Assembly (NCBI RefSeq): GCF_025869345.1
Contig: NZ_JAOZVW010000138.1
Span: 62,001-126,000, forward strand
Reading direction: 5' to 3'
Origin: Sphingopyxis sp.
Lineage (GTDB): Bacteria > Pseudomonadota > Alphaproteobacteria > Sphingomonadales > Sphingomonadaceae
Length of the DNA: 64,000 nucleotides
Positions 52,273-60,860 of this stretch are shown in pieces. The position numbers and the translations under genes were made by a program. Within the stretch, counting starts at the first letter, position 1, and each line of letters opens with the position of its first letter. The notes below the pieces were generated by a model that was given only the letters and a program-made list of their open reading frames with translations, was not told the origin of the DNA and ran no database searches.

Positions 52273-53382
52273 ATGAGCGTGGATATTTCCGATCGGACCA
52301 AGCCCCAGCCGACCGCGGGTGTCGCGAGCCTTGCCCCCTATCAGCAGGGCAAGCAGGCGATCGCGGGCGTTGCCGATCCGCTGAAGCTGTCCTCGAATGA
52401 ATCGATGGTCGGGCCGAGTCCGGCGGCAGTCGATGCTTATCGTGCGGTCGGCGACCGGCTGGCGCTCTATCCCGACGGGGCGCAGCAGGCGCTGCGCGCG
52501 GCCCTGGCCGAGGTGCATTCGCTCGATGCCGACCGGATCGTGTGCGGCAATGGATCGGAAGAATTGATCCAGCTCGTCATCCGGGCTTTCGTCGAACCCG
52601 GCGATGAAGTGGTGCTCAGCCAATATAGCTTCGCAATGGCCTTCATCCACGCAACCGCTCAGGGGGCGAAGCTCGTCGTCGCCGACGAGCCGGTGCTGCG
52701 CCCCGACGCCGATCGCATTCTCGCGGCGGTGACGCCCCGGACGAAGCTGGTTGTCGTCGCCACTCCGAACAATCCCGTCGGACAATATCTGCCGAAGCGC
52801 GAACTCGACCGGCTCGTCGAAGGCCTGCCCGACGATGTGATCCTGCTCCTCGACGGCGCCTATGCCGATTATGTCGATGCGGACGATTTCGATGCCGGCG
52901 AGCGCCTGGTCGAAACGCGCGCCAATGTCGTCATGACGCGCACCTTCTCGAAACTATACGGCCTTGCCGGCCTGCGGATTGGCTGGATGTATGCGCCGCC
53001 CGGCATCATCGATGCGGTGCAGCGGATCAGGACGCCGTTCAACGCCAATGCGGCCGCGCTGGCGGCGGCCGAGGCGGCGGTGCGCGATACGGCGCATGCC
53101 GATTTCGTGCGGCGCGAGAATAATATCGAACTGTCGCGGATCGCCGCCGCCTTCGCGGGCAGCGGGATCGAGTTCATTCCGTCGGCCGCCAACTTCTATC
53201 TTCTGCGCTTCGCGGGCGCGGGACATGATGCCGCGGGCGCGGCGGCTTTTCTGGAAGCGAACGGGATTATCCCGCGCCCGGTCCATGCCGGCGGCCCCGC
53301 CGGTTGCCTGCGCATCACCGTCGGGCGGCCGCACCAGAACGACAGGGTGATTGCCTCGCTGCTCGCTTACATGCAGGATTGA
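52273..53382 (+). CDS. PLP-dependent aminotransferase, HisC/aromatic type
   Basis: 369 residues, fold type I. It shows SNESMVGPSP, GNGSEELIQ, TPNNPVGQYLP, DGAYADYV and the PLP lysine in TRTFSKLYGLAGLRIGW. The histidinol-phosphate / aromatic amino acid aminotransferase group fits. No his genes are nearby, so an aromatic amino acid role is more likely than histidine synthesis. It follows the ThDP enzyme by 11 bases and precedes the aldehyde dehydrogenase by six. Confidence 0.88.
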   Translation: MSVDISDRTKPQPTAGVASLAPYQQGKQAIAGVADPLKLSSNESMVGPSPAAVDAYRAVGDRLALYPDGAQQALRAALAEVHSLDADRIVCGNGSEELIQLVIRAFVEPGDEVVLSQYSFAMAFIHATAQGAKLVVADEPVLRPDADRILAAVTPRTKLVVVATPNNPVGQYLPKRELDRLVEGLPDDVILLLDGAYADYVDADDFDAGERLVETRANVVMTRTFSKLYGLAGLRIGWMYAPPGIIDAVQRIRTPFNANAAALAAAEAAVRDTAHADFVRRENNIELSRIAAAFAGSGIEFIPSAANFYLLRFAGAGHDAAGAAAFLEANGIIPRPVHAGGPAGCLRITVGRPHQNDRVIASLLAYMQD

Positions 53383-53388
53383 TCGCAT

Positions 53389-54867
53389 ATGCACCAACTG
53401 TCCGCGCCGGCCACCGAGTTTCTGGGTTCGACCCGCCCCTTCCTGGTGAACGGGCGATGGCAGGCCGGGCGGCAGGGCGGCCTGCTGCCCTGTTTCGATC
53501 CGGCGACCGGGGACCGGATGGGCGAGGTGCACATGGCGACCGCTGCCGATGTCGACGATGCAGTCGGCGCGGCGCGCGCGGCGTTCGACGACCGCCGCTG
53601 GCGCGGCAAGACCCCCGCCGAGCGGCAGGCGATCCTGCTGAAGATCGCCGACCTGATGATGCGCGACGCGCAGATTCTCGCCGAACTGGAAACCGCCAAC
53701 GGCGGCAAGCTCTATGGCGGAGCGCTGCACGGCGAGATCCCGCACGCCGCCGAAACCTTCCGCTATTATGCCGGCTGGGTGACCAAGATTGGCGGGCATC
53801 TGTTCGAACCGTCGGTGCCGGGGCGGCAGTATCACGGCTTTGTCCGCGATGATCCGGTCGGCGTCGCCGCGCTGATCACGCCGTGGAACGGCGCGCTGGT
53901 CTCGGCCGCGTGGAAGCTGGCGCCGGCGCTGGCGGCGGGCTGTTCGTGCATCCTTAAACCCGCCGAACTGACCCCGCTGTCGTCGCTCTATCTCGGCGCG
54001 CTGTTGCAGGAAGCAGGGGTGCCCGACGGGGTCGTGAATATCCTGCCCGGCGCGGGGCGCGATGCCGGCGCGGCGCTGGTTCGCCACCCGCGGGTCGCCA
54101 AGGTCTCGTTCACGGGATCGACGGCGGTCGGGCGCGGCCTGCTCGCTGATAGCGCCGAGAATGTGACGCGCCTGTCGCTCGAGCTCGGCGGCAAGTCGCC
54201 TTTCATCATCTTCGCCGATGCCGATCTCGACACGGCGTTGCCGGCGGCGGCCGAGGCGATCTTCGCCAACGCCGGACAAGTCTGCGTCGCGGGCTCGCGC
54301 ATCTATGCCGAGCGCGCGATATTCGACCGCGTCGTCGAGGCGCTTCGCGCCGCGGCGGACGGCTATCGGCTAGGGCCGGGCTTCGATCCTGCCAGCACGA
54401 TGGGGCCGCTCATCAGCGGAGCGCATCGTGGACGCGTTGATGCGATGGTCGCGCAGGCGCAGGCCGCGGGTGCCGATGTGGTGACCGGCGGGCGCCCGGT
54501 CGGCGAGCGCGGCTATTTCTATGCCCCGACCGTCATCGTCGGCGCGGCGCAGGATAGCGCGATCGTGCAGGAGGAGGTGTTCGGGCCGGTCGTCGTCGTG
54601 ACGCCGTTCGAAGGCGACGCCGAAGCAATCGCGCTCGCCAACGACAGCGGTTATGGCCTCGCCGCGAGCCTGTGGACGCACGACACCAGCCGCGCATTGC
54701 GCCTCGCGGGCGAGGTCGAGGCCGGGATCGTCTGGATCAACGACCATGGCATTCCCGAACTGGCGATGCCGATCGGCGGCGTCAAACGCTCGGGAATCGG
54801 CCGCGAGCACGGGCTCGAGGGATTGAAGGCGTTTACCGAGCCGCGCTCGGTCATGCTGCGGCTGTGA
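53389..54867 (+). CDS. Aldehyde dehydrogenase (NAD(P)+)
   Basis: 492 residues. Catalytic cysteine in NAGQVCVAGSR, general base glutamate in LELGGKSP, and NAD motif FTGSTAVGRGL. It would oxidise the aldehyde produced by the upstream decarboxylase to an acid, possibly indole-3-acetaldehyde to indole-3-acetate. Its 3' end overlaps the convergent LysR gene by 17 bases. Confidence 0.93.
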   Translation: MHQLSAPATEFLGSTRPFLVNGRWQAGRQGGLLPCFDPATGDRMGEVHMATAADVDDAVGAARAAFDDRRWRGKTPAERQAILLKIADLMMRDAQILAELETANGGKLYGGALHGEIPHAAETFRYYAGWVTKIGGHLFEPSVPGRQYHGFVRDDPVGVAALITPWNGALVSAAWKLAPALAAGCSCILKPAELTPLSSLYLGALLQEAGVPDGVVNILPGAGRDAGAALVRHPRVAKVSFTGSTAVGRGLLADSAENVTRLSLELGGKSPFIIFADADLDTALPAAAEAIFANAGQVCVAGSRIYAERAIFDRVVEALRAAADGYRLGPGFDPASTMGPLISGAHRGRVDAMVAQAQAAGADVVTGGRPVGERGYFYAPTVIVGAAQDSAIVQEEVFGPVVVVTPFEGDAEAIALANDSGYGLAASLWTHDTSRALRLAGEVEAGIVWINDHGIPELAMPIGGVKRSGIGREHGLEGLKAFTEPRSVMLRL

Positions 54868-55768
54868 CCGTCTTCATCCCCAGCGTTTCGACTTCGTCCA
54901 TCAGCCAATAGGAAAAAGCCTTCACCGCCGCCGTGTCGGCATCGTCGTGGCGGCAGACGATGTAATAGGATTGGTCGGACGGCATCGCTTCTGCGAAAGG
55001 CCGCACCAGTTCTCCGCGTTCGAGCGGCCCGGCGACGAGCGCCTCGCGGCCGAGCGCGAACCCGTTACCCGCGATGCAGGCCTGGATCACCAGATGCGAG
55101 TGGCTGAAACCGAAGCCGCGACGCACATTGATCGAGTTGACGCCGAAATTTGCCAGGAAATGCTGCCAATCGATCGCCATGACGTCGTGCAGCAGATCGA
55201 AGCGCGCGAGGTCGGCGAGGCCGAGTGGGGGGTCGCATCCTTCGAGCAGCGCGGGGCTGCACACCGGGAAAATATCTTCCTTTAGAAATTCATAGACATG
55301 CATCCCCGGCCAATGCCCCTGACCATAGCGAATCTCGACATCGGCATCCCCGGCGGCAAGCGCATCCTCCTCGATCGGTCGCGCAACGAAGCGCAGATCG
55401 ATGTCGGGGAAGCGCTGATGAAAATTGGCGAGCCGCGGCAAGATCCAGGCGCTGGCGAAACTGTCGAGAACGGCGACGTTCAACACCTGCCGGTCATCGC
55501 CCGCCGCCACATCGGCAGTGATGTCGGCCATCGAGTCAAAGGCACTGGTCAGCGGTCCGACCAGCCGCTCGCCGGCTTCGGTCAGCTTGAGCGCGCGGTT
55601 CAGGCGCCGAAAGAGCGGCTGGCCGAACCATTCCTCGAGCGCGCGGATCTGGTGGCTGACGGCTGCCTGCGTGACGCACAATTCTTCGGCCGCGCGGGTG
55701 AAGCTGAGGTGGCGGGCGGCGCATTCGAACACGCGGAGCGCCAACAGGGGAGGAAGCTTTCTGGACAC
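54851..55768 (-). CDS. LysR-family regulator, GcvA-like
   Basis: 305 residues. The N-terminal helix-turn-helix has FTRAAEELCVTQAAVSHQIR, and the effector domain follows from residue 90. The ALRVFECAARHLSFTRAAEE start and YYIVC near the end are the GcvA/AmpR subtype. It is divergent from mannonate dehydratase with the dyad taat-N7-atta at 55793 between them. Targets may include that gene and the upstream catabolic operons, given shared CTAAT motifs. Confidence 0.92.
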   Translation of the reverse strand: MSRKLPPLLALRVFECAARHLSFTRAAEELCVTQAAVSHQIRALEEWFGQPLFRRLNRALKLTEAGERLVGPLTSAFDSMADITADVAAGDDRQVLNVAVLDSFASAWILPRLANFHQRFPDIDLRFVARPIEEDALAAGDADVEIRYGQGHWPGMHVYEFLKEDIFPVCSPALLEGCDPPLGLADLARFDLLHDVMAIDWQHFLANFGVNSINVRRGFGFSHSHLVIQACIAGNGFALGREALVAGPLERGELVRPFAEAMPSDQSYYIVCRHDDADTAAVKAFSYWLMDEVETLGMKTVTAAA

Positions 55769-55792
55769 CGTTCAACCGTACATGAGGGGAGC

Positions 55793-55807
55793 TAATTGCC
55801 CCGATTA
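55793..55807. promoter_or_regulatory. LysR-type box taat-N7-atta
   Basis: taattgccccgatta, preceded by c to give CTAAT, fits the T-N11-A LysR box and lies in the 116-base gap between the LysR gene and mannonate dehydratase. Autoregulation is likely. Confidence 0.6.
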
Positions 55808-55884
55808 ATAACTGCCATTTGTCAGCATCACGGCCGCTTCATAGGCATGGGTGATCGTCATACACAAAGTGGTCGGAGCGTCCC

Positions 55885-57093
55885 ATGAAAATTACTCGTG
55901 CCAGCGTCATCGTCACCTGCCCCGGTCGCAATTTCGTCACCTTGAAGATCGAAACCGACCAGGGTGTTTACGGCATCGGCGATGCGACGGTGAACGGCCG
56001 CGAACTGGCCGTGGTGTCCTATCTGCAAGACCATGTCATCCCCTGCCTGATCGGACGCGACGCGCAGCGGATCGAGGACATCTGGCACTATCTCTATCGC
56101 GGGGCCTATTGGCGGCGCGGGCCGATCACCATGGCGGCGATCGCGGCGGTCGATACCGCCTTGTGGGACATCAAGGCGAAGGCGGCGGGCATGCCGCTTT
56201 ACCAGTTGCTCGGCGGCAAGAGCCGCGAGGCGGTCATGGTCTATGGCCATGCGAATGGCCGCGATATCGAGGAAACCTGTGACGAAGTCGCGAAATATAT
56301 CGACATGGGTTACAAGGCGATCCGCGCCCAGTCGGGCATTCCGGGCCTTGCGTCCACCTATGGCGTCGCCAAGGACAAGATGTATTACGAGCCCGCCGAT
56401 GCGGCGCTGCCGACCGAGAATATCTGGTCGACCGAGAAATATCTCGACCATACGCCCCAGTTGTTCGCGGCGTTGCGGGCGCGCTTCGGCTTCGAGCATC
56501 ATCTGCTGCACGATGTCCATCACCGCCTGACGCCGATCGAGGCGGGGCGTCTCGGCAAGGCGCTCGAACCCTATCGCCTCTTCTGGATGGAGGATTCGAC
56601 CCCGGCGGAAAATCAGGAAGCGTTCCGCCTGATCCGCCAGCACACGTTGACGCCGCTCGCGGTCGGTGAGATTTTTAACACGATCTGGGACTGCAAGGAC
56701 CTGATCCAGAACCAGCTCATCGACTATATCCGCGCGACGGTGGTTCATGCCGGCGGTATCACGCACTTGCGGCGGATCGCCGATCTTGCCGCGCTCTATC
56801 AGGTGCGCACCGGCTGCCACGGCGCGACAGACCTGTCGCCGGTGTGCATGGGGGGCGCGCTGCATTTCGACATCTGGGTGCCCAATTTCGGGGTCCAGGA
56901 ATATATGCGCCACACCGAAGAGACCGACGCCGTCTTCCCGCACGCCTATCGCTTCGACAAGGGGATGCTGTATCCCGGCGACGTGCCCGGCCATGGCGTC
57001 GATATCGACGAGGCGCTGGCCGCCAAATATCCGTATCAGCCGGCCTATCTGCCCGTGAACCGGCTTGAGGACGGGACGCTCTGGCATTGGTGA
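55885..57093 (+). CDS. manD: D-mannonate dehydratase
   Basis: 402 residues, the same length as the Novosphingobium aromaticivorans ManD and very similar in segments such as [39 protein letters not shown] and [15 protein letters not shown]. It is an enolase-superfamily enzyme; metal ligands fall near LHDVHH, WMEDSTP and AVGEIF. It dehydrates D-mannonate to 2-keto-3-deoxygluconate, which the kinase at 58389 could phosphorylate. Some ManD relatives have low or no mannonate activity, so the activity is probable rather than certain. Confidence 0.9.
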   Translation: MKITRASVIVTCPGRNFVTLKIETDQGVYGIGDATVNGRELAVVSYLQDHVIPCLIGRDAQRIEDIWHYLYRGAYWRRGPITMAAIAAVDTALWDIKAKAAGMPLYQLLGGKSREAVMVYGHANGRDIEETCDEVAKYIDMGYKAIRAQSGIPGLASTYGVAKDKMYYEPADAALPTENIWSTEKYLDHTPQLFAALRARFGFEHHLLHDVHHRLTPIEAGRLGKALEPYRLFWMEDSTPAENQEAFRLIRQHTLTPLAVGEIFNTIWDCKDLIQNQLIDYIRATVVHAGGITHLRRIADLAALYQVRTGCHGATDLSPVCMGGALHFDIWVPNFGVQEYMRHTEETDAVFPHAYRFDKGMLYPGDVPGHGVDIDEALAAKYPYQPAYLPVNRLEDGTLWHW

Positions 57094-57124
57094 CGGTGCG
57101 CGGGACGGACGGTTTCGTCATCGC

Positions 57125-58399
57125 ATGAGCGGCCGCGCGCTTAGCGAGAACAGGCGGCTGCGGTTCGCGATCTTCGCGACGCTTTATGCCGCGCAGGGAA
57201 TCCCCGATGCGATGGTGCTCATCGTCTTCCCCGCCTTTCTGGCGGCGCATGGCGCGAGCGCGTCGGCGATCGGCGCCTTCCTGGCGACGGCGATGCTGCC
57301 CAACGCGGCGAAGCTGGTCGTCGGGCCGCTGGTCGACCGGCTCGCCTGGCTGCCGATGGGGCAGCGCAAGCCCTGGCTGATGATCGGGCAGGCCGGCATT
57401 GCGTCGAGCTTCGCGGCGCTCGCCTGTCTCGACGATCCGGCCCGCCAGCTTGGCTGGTTCACCGCCGGCGCTTTCGCCATCACGCTCTCGACGGTGTTTC
57501 AGGACGTTGCGACCGACGCGACCGCGATGGACCTGATCCCGCCCAGCGAGCAGGGCCGTGCCAACGGCATCATGTGGGGCGCAAAGACGCTCGGGACCGC
57601 GGGCGCGGCCAGCCTGGGGGCCGTCATCCTCGCGACATTCGGCTTCGCCGCGATGGCGGGAGCGGCCGCGACGGCCTTGCTGGTGGTCCTGTGCGTCGCC
57701 GCCGCCATTCGCGAACGGCCGGGCGAGCGGCTGCTGCCCTGGATGCGTGGCGCGGCGGCGCCGGGCGCGACGGCCTATCGCGCCGGGAGTGGGTTGCTGA
57801 TCCTGCGCGCGCTGATGGCGGCGCTCCGGCGACCGGCGGCGGCGCGCCTCGTTCTGCTGTCGCTTGCTATCGGGCTGATCGTCGGCATGACGGGCGCGCT
57901 GGCGCCGGTGCTGATGGTCGGCAAGCTCGACTGGACGCAGACCGACTATGCCCAGTTCCGCTCCTCGCTGAAGCTCGTGTCGGGCGTGGCCGGAATGCTC
58001 TTCGGCGGCATCGCGATCGACCGCCTGGGCTATCGTCCCGTGCTGATGGCGGCGCTTGCGGCGATCGCGCTCGCCAATCTGGCGCTTGCCGCGACTTTGG
58101 GCGAAGCGGGCGCCATCGCCTATCTGATCGCCTATGAGATGCTGCTGGTCTTTGCCTTCATCACTTTCTTCGCCGCGACGATGAGCCAGTGCGCGCGGGC
58201 GATCGCGGCGACGCAATTTTCCTTCACCATGGTGTGCGGCAACATCGCCATGTCGATCGGGGCCGCTCTGATGGGGCCGATCATCGACGCGGGCGGGGTT
58301 CGGGCGGTGCTGGCCGCCATCGCCGGGGTTGCGCTGGCCGGCGGGGCGGTGATGATGGGGTGGCGCGCGGAGGCGTCCCGGTTGTCGCCTACCGGGTGA
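57125..58399 (+). CDS. MFS transporter, AmpG-like
   Basis: 424 residues from the ATG at 57125, with about 12 membrane segments. FATLYAAQGIPDAMVLIVFP, LVDRLAWLPMGQRKPWLM and FQDVATDATAMDLIP are typical of the AmpG / acetyl-CoA transporter branch. It lies 31 bases after manD and probably carries the matching sugar acid or oligomer. Its end overlaps the convergent kinase gene by 11 bases. Confidence 0.87.
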   Translation: MSGRALSENRRLRFAIFATLYAAQGIPDAMVLIVFPAFLAAHGASASAIGAFLATAMLPNAAKLVVGPLVDRLAWLPMGQRKPWLMIGQAGIASSFAALACLDDPARQLGWFTAGAFAITLSTVFQDVATDATAMDLIPPSEQGRANGIMWGAKTLGTAGAASLGAVILATFGFAAMAGAAATALLVVLCVAAAIRERPGERLLPWMRGAAAPGATAYRAGSGLLILRALMAALRRPAAARLVLLSLAIGLIVGMTGALAPVLMVGKLDWTQTDYAQFRSSLKLVSGVAGMLFGGIAIDRLGYRPVLMAALAAIALANLALAATLGEAGAIAYLIAYEMLLVFAFITFFAATMSQCARAIAATQFSFTMVCGNIAMSIGAALMGPIIDAGGVRAVLAAIAGVALAGGAVMMGWRAEASRLSPTG

Positions 58400-59351
58400 G
58401 CGCGTCCGCGACCTCGGCTTCCGAAAAGATGCTGAAGTCGCCGGGGACGGCGTGCTTCATCAGGCACGCCCGGTGCGCGAAGCGCAGCGCGCGTGCCTCG
58501 TCCCAGCCGCTCGCCAGCGCGTGGAGCAGGCCGGCGGCGAAGGCATCGCCGGCGCCGACCCGGTCGACGAAGGGTGTGATCGGCGTCGGCGGGGCAATGA
58601 CGGCCGCGCCGGTGCGGCTGATCAGCGTGGCGCCCAGCTGCTCTTCCTCGCCGTCCGGCATCCGGCTCGTCGAGGCTATCCAGCGCAGATCCGGAAGCGA
58701 AGCGAGCAGGCGTGCCGCGCCTCCGTCTTGAGCCTCCTCGCCGAGCAGCAGCCCGGCATCCCAGTCGCTCGCGAACAGAAGGTGCGCCGCGCCGGCAAAT
58801 TCACGCAGCAGTCCTGCGGCCTCCGCCTCGCGGCCCTGCCAGAGCAGGGGGCGGAAATTGCAGTCGAAGGAGATCGAAAGGTCGCGCTGCCGGGCGCCCG
58901 CGACGGCGCGCCGCATCGCCGCCACCGCTTCGTCGCCGAGCGCTGCCGTCAGCCCCGACAGATGCAGCCAGCTTGCGCCCGTCAGGGCCGCGTCCCAGTC
59001 GATTGCCGCGGCTTCGCGGGCGAAGGCGGACCCGGTCCGGTCATAGAAGAAACCGCCTTCGCGCCCGGCGCGCGGCGATTCGATGTAGAAAAGCCCCATC
59101 CGCCCCGGCCGCCGGGCGCAAGCGGCGGTATCGACCCCGTGCCGGGTCAGCGTGCGCAGCGCCCGCGCGCCCAGTGCATTATCGGGCAGGATCGTCGTCA
59201 TCCGCGCCGCGGTGCCGAGCGACGCCAGCGAGATCGCGACATTCGCCTCGGCCCCCGCGACGTGGAGCGACAGGCCGTCGGCCGCGTCCAGCGCCGCGCC
59301 GTCCGCGGGGGCGAGGCGAAGCAGCATCTCGCCGAAGCAGACGATCGTCAT
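58389..59351 (-). CDS. kdgK: PfkB-family carbohydrate kinase, probable 2-keto-3-deoxygluconate kinase
   Basis: 320 residues from the ATG at 59351. It starts IVCFGEMLLRLAP, has GAEANVAISLASLG, and ends with the PfkB signature DRVGAGDAFAAGLLHAL carrying the catalytic aspartate. The KdgK group fits, and manD next door makes its substrate. It is convergent with the transporter. Other PfkB sugars are possible. Confidence 0.85.
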   Translation of the reverse strand: MTIVCFGEMLLRLAPADGAALDAADGLSLHVAGAEANVAISLASLGTAARMTTILPDNALGARALRTLTRHGVDTAACARRPGRMGLFYIESPRAGREGGFFYDRTGSAFAREAAAIDWDAALTGASWLHLSGLTAALGDEAVAAMRRAVAGARQRDLSISFDCNFRPLLWQGREAEAAGLLREFAGAAHLLFASDWDAGLLLGEEAQDGGAARLLASLPDLRWIASTSRMPDGEEEQLGATLISRTGAAVIAPPTPITPFVDRVGAGDAFAAGLLHALASGWDEARALRFAHRACLMKHAVPGDFSIFSEAEVADALTR

Positions 59352-59373
59352 GCCGCGGGGGCCGCTGTCCGGA

Positions 59374-59658
59374 TTACCACGGCTTGTTGAGACCCGTGCG
59401 GCGGCGTCTTTCCTGCCAGGCATCGTCCTGGTCGGGCGCGGCGCGGCGGGACGAGGCGAACGGCAATGTCACGAGGAAGCGCCAGACCGAGGGACTGGTC
59501 AGCAGCGCCCCGATCGAACGCCGGGCGTCGGCCGGGGTGACCGTGACCTTGGTCGCGATGGTGCTGTCCTCGCTGCTTTCGATGACCAGATCCCGCCCGG
59601 CGCGCGCGATGCGGCCGATGGCGAAATCGATGTCGGCGAGCGAACTGACGACGCGCAT
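59374..59658 (-). CDS. Small unrecognised protein
   Basis: 94 residues starting MRVVSSLADIDFAIGRIARA, with a short alpha/beta first half (LVIESSEDSTIATKVTV) and a basic, polar tail (RRAAPDQDDAWQERRRRTG). No signal peptide. It lies 19 bases after the nitrilase stop and 22 before the kinase start, all on the minus strand, so it is probably a real member of the nitrilase operon. Family unknown. Confidence 0.6.
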   Translation of the reverse strand: MRVVSSLADIDFAIGRIARAGRDLVIESSEDSTIATKVTVTPADARRSIGALLTSPSVWRFLVTLPFASSRRAAPDQDDAWQERRRRTGLNKPW

Positions 59659-59677
59659 GGTTGATCCTCCCTGGCCG

Positions 59678-60838
59678 TCAGTCGTCGCGCTTCAGCGTGC
59701 CGATGGCTTGCGCCGCCTTGACGCGCCGCTCGTGCTGATTCGCCATGTCGTCGACCGTCATGCCAGCGGGCGGGGTGAATTGGCCGCGGCCATAGAGGTC
59801 GCGGAACACTTCCTTTACCGGACCCATCTTGTCGGCCAGCGTCCGCGGCGGCCGGCCGCTGGGGAACTGGTTCGCGGGATAGATCGGCTTTTCGTAGATC
59901 TGGCGGAAGCCCTCGGTGCGGACATCGACCCAGGTGTTGTGGTTGCAGCGCGACCGATGCTCGCGCAGCCCCTCGATGTCGATGGTGACGCCCAGCACCT
60001 GTTCCTGCGGATAGGGCGCATGGCGCATCATCATGCCGGTATAGTCGATGCCGAAGCTGCCGCCGGGGCAAAAAGCACGCGGATAGAAGTCATAGTCGAC
60101 CGTGCCCCAGTTCGAGCCGAGGACATAGGCCATATTGTCGTGCGCCCGGGTGCGGCGGGTGAAGACCCAGAAATCCCACGGCTCCGATACGCCTTCGACT
60201 TCCTGCAATGCGACCGGGTGGCAGATGACCTCGGCACCGTTGTAGCCCAGCGCACGCGACACTTCGGGGGTGCAGCCGTCATGACAGGTCATCGTGCCGA
60301 GCTTGCCGATCTCGGTATCGATGACCGGGAACAGCGTCTTGATGTCGCCACCGAAGACTTCGCAATATTCGTCGAAAATGTCGTGCGGGCTGGTGCCGAG
60401 GCCGATCGAGGCGGGAATGTGCCACTTGTGATATTTGAGGACGACGTCGCCCGACGGACCGATGATGAAGGCGGTGTTGAACCAGCGATCGGGGAATTCG
60501 GGCACCTGCTCGATCACGCCGCCGCCCGCGATATACATGCCATATTCGCGCGCCTTGTCGCCGAGGCGCTGCATTTCGGGGCCGTCGAGGGTGATCGCCT
60601 TCTTCATGAAGCTGTCGATGCCGTGCTCGCCCTTGCCGGGGGTGGTGACGCCCTGCATGAAATATTCGGGGAAGACCGCGAGCTTCGCGGGCAGTTCCCA
60701 GAAATAGCCGACGCCGAAATCGATCATGTTCAGCGCGCGATCGAGGTTCTTCGTGATGCCGTCGCGATCCTCGGCCACGGTGACGTGCGGCTGCATGACC
60801 AGCGCGGTATATTTGTCGATCTTCTTGGAAGCGGTCAT
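59678..60838 (-). CDS. Nitrilase-superfamily carbon-nitrogen hydrolase
   Basis: 386 residues from the ATG at 60838 (GGAAAGGAAC upstream). The Glu-Lys-Cys triad is in VFPEYFMQG, LKYHKWH and MTCHDGCTP. The long C-terminal extension (NTWVDVRTEGFRQIYEKPIY) is not typical of short omega-amidases. It hydrolyses a nitrile or amide. It follows the FAD oxidoreductase by 22 bases. A role on indolic nitriles or amides would fit the neighbourhood but is speculation. Confidence 0.88.
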   Translation of the reverse strand: MTASKKIDKYTALVMQPHVTVAEDRDGITKNLDRALNMIDFGVGYFWELPAKLAVFPEYFMQGVTTPGKGEHGIDSFMKKAITLDGPEMQRLGDKAREYGMYIAGGGVIEQVPEFPDRWFNTAFIIGPSGDVVLKYHKWHIPASIGLGTSPHDIFDEYCEVFGGDIKTLFPVIDTEIGKLGTMTCHDGCTPEVSRALGYNGAEVICHPVALQEVEGVSEPWDFWVFTRRTRAHDNMAYVLGSNWGTVDYDFYPRAFCPGGSFGIDYTGMMMRHAPYPQEQVLGVTIDIEGLREHRSRCNHNTWVDVRTEGFRQIYEKPIYPANQFPSGRPPRTLADKMGPVKEVFRDLYGRGQFTPPAGMTVDDMANQHERRVKAAQAIGTLKRDD

Positions 60839-60860
60839 CGCTTGTTCCTTTCCTGAAAAA

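Noticed and set aside
52273-53382. Histidinol-phosphate aminotransferase of histidine synthesis
   Set aside because: The fold fits, but no other his genes are nearby and it is packed between a ThDP decarboxylase and an aldehyde dehydrogenase.
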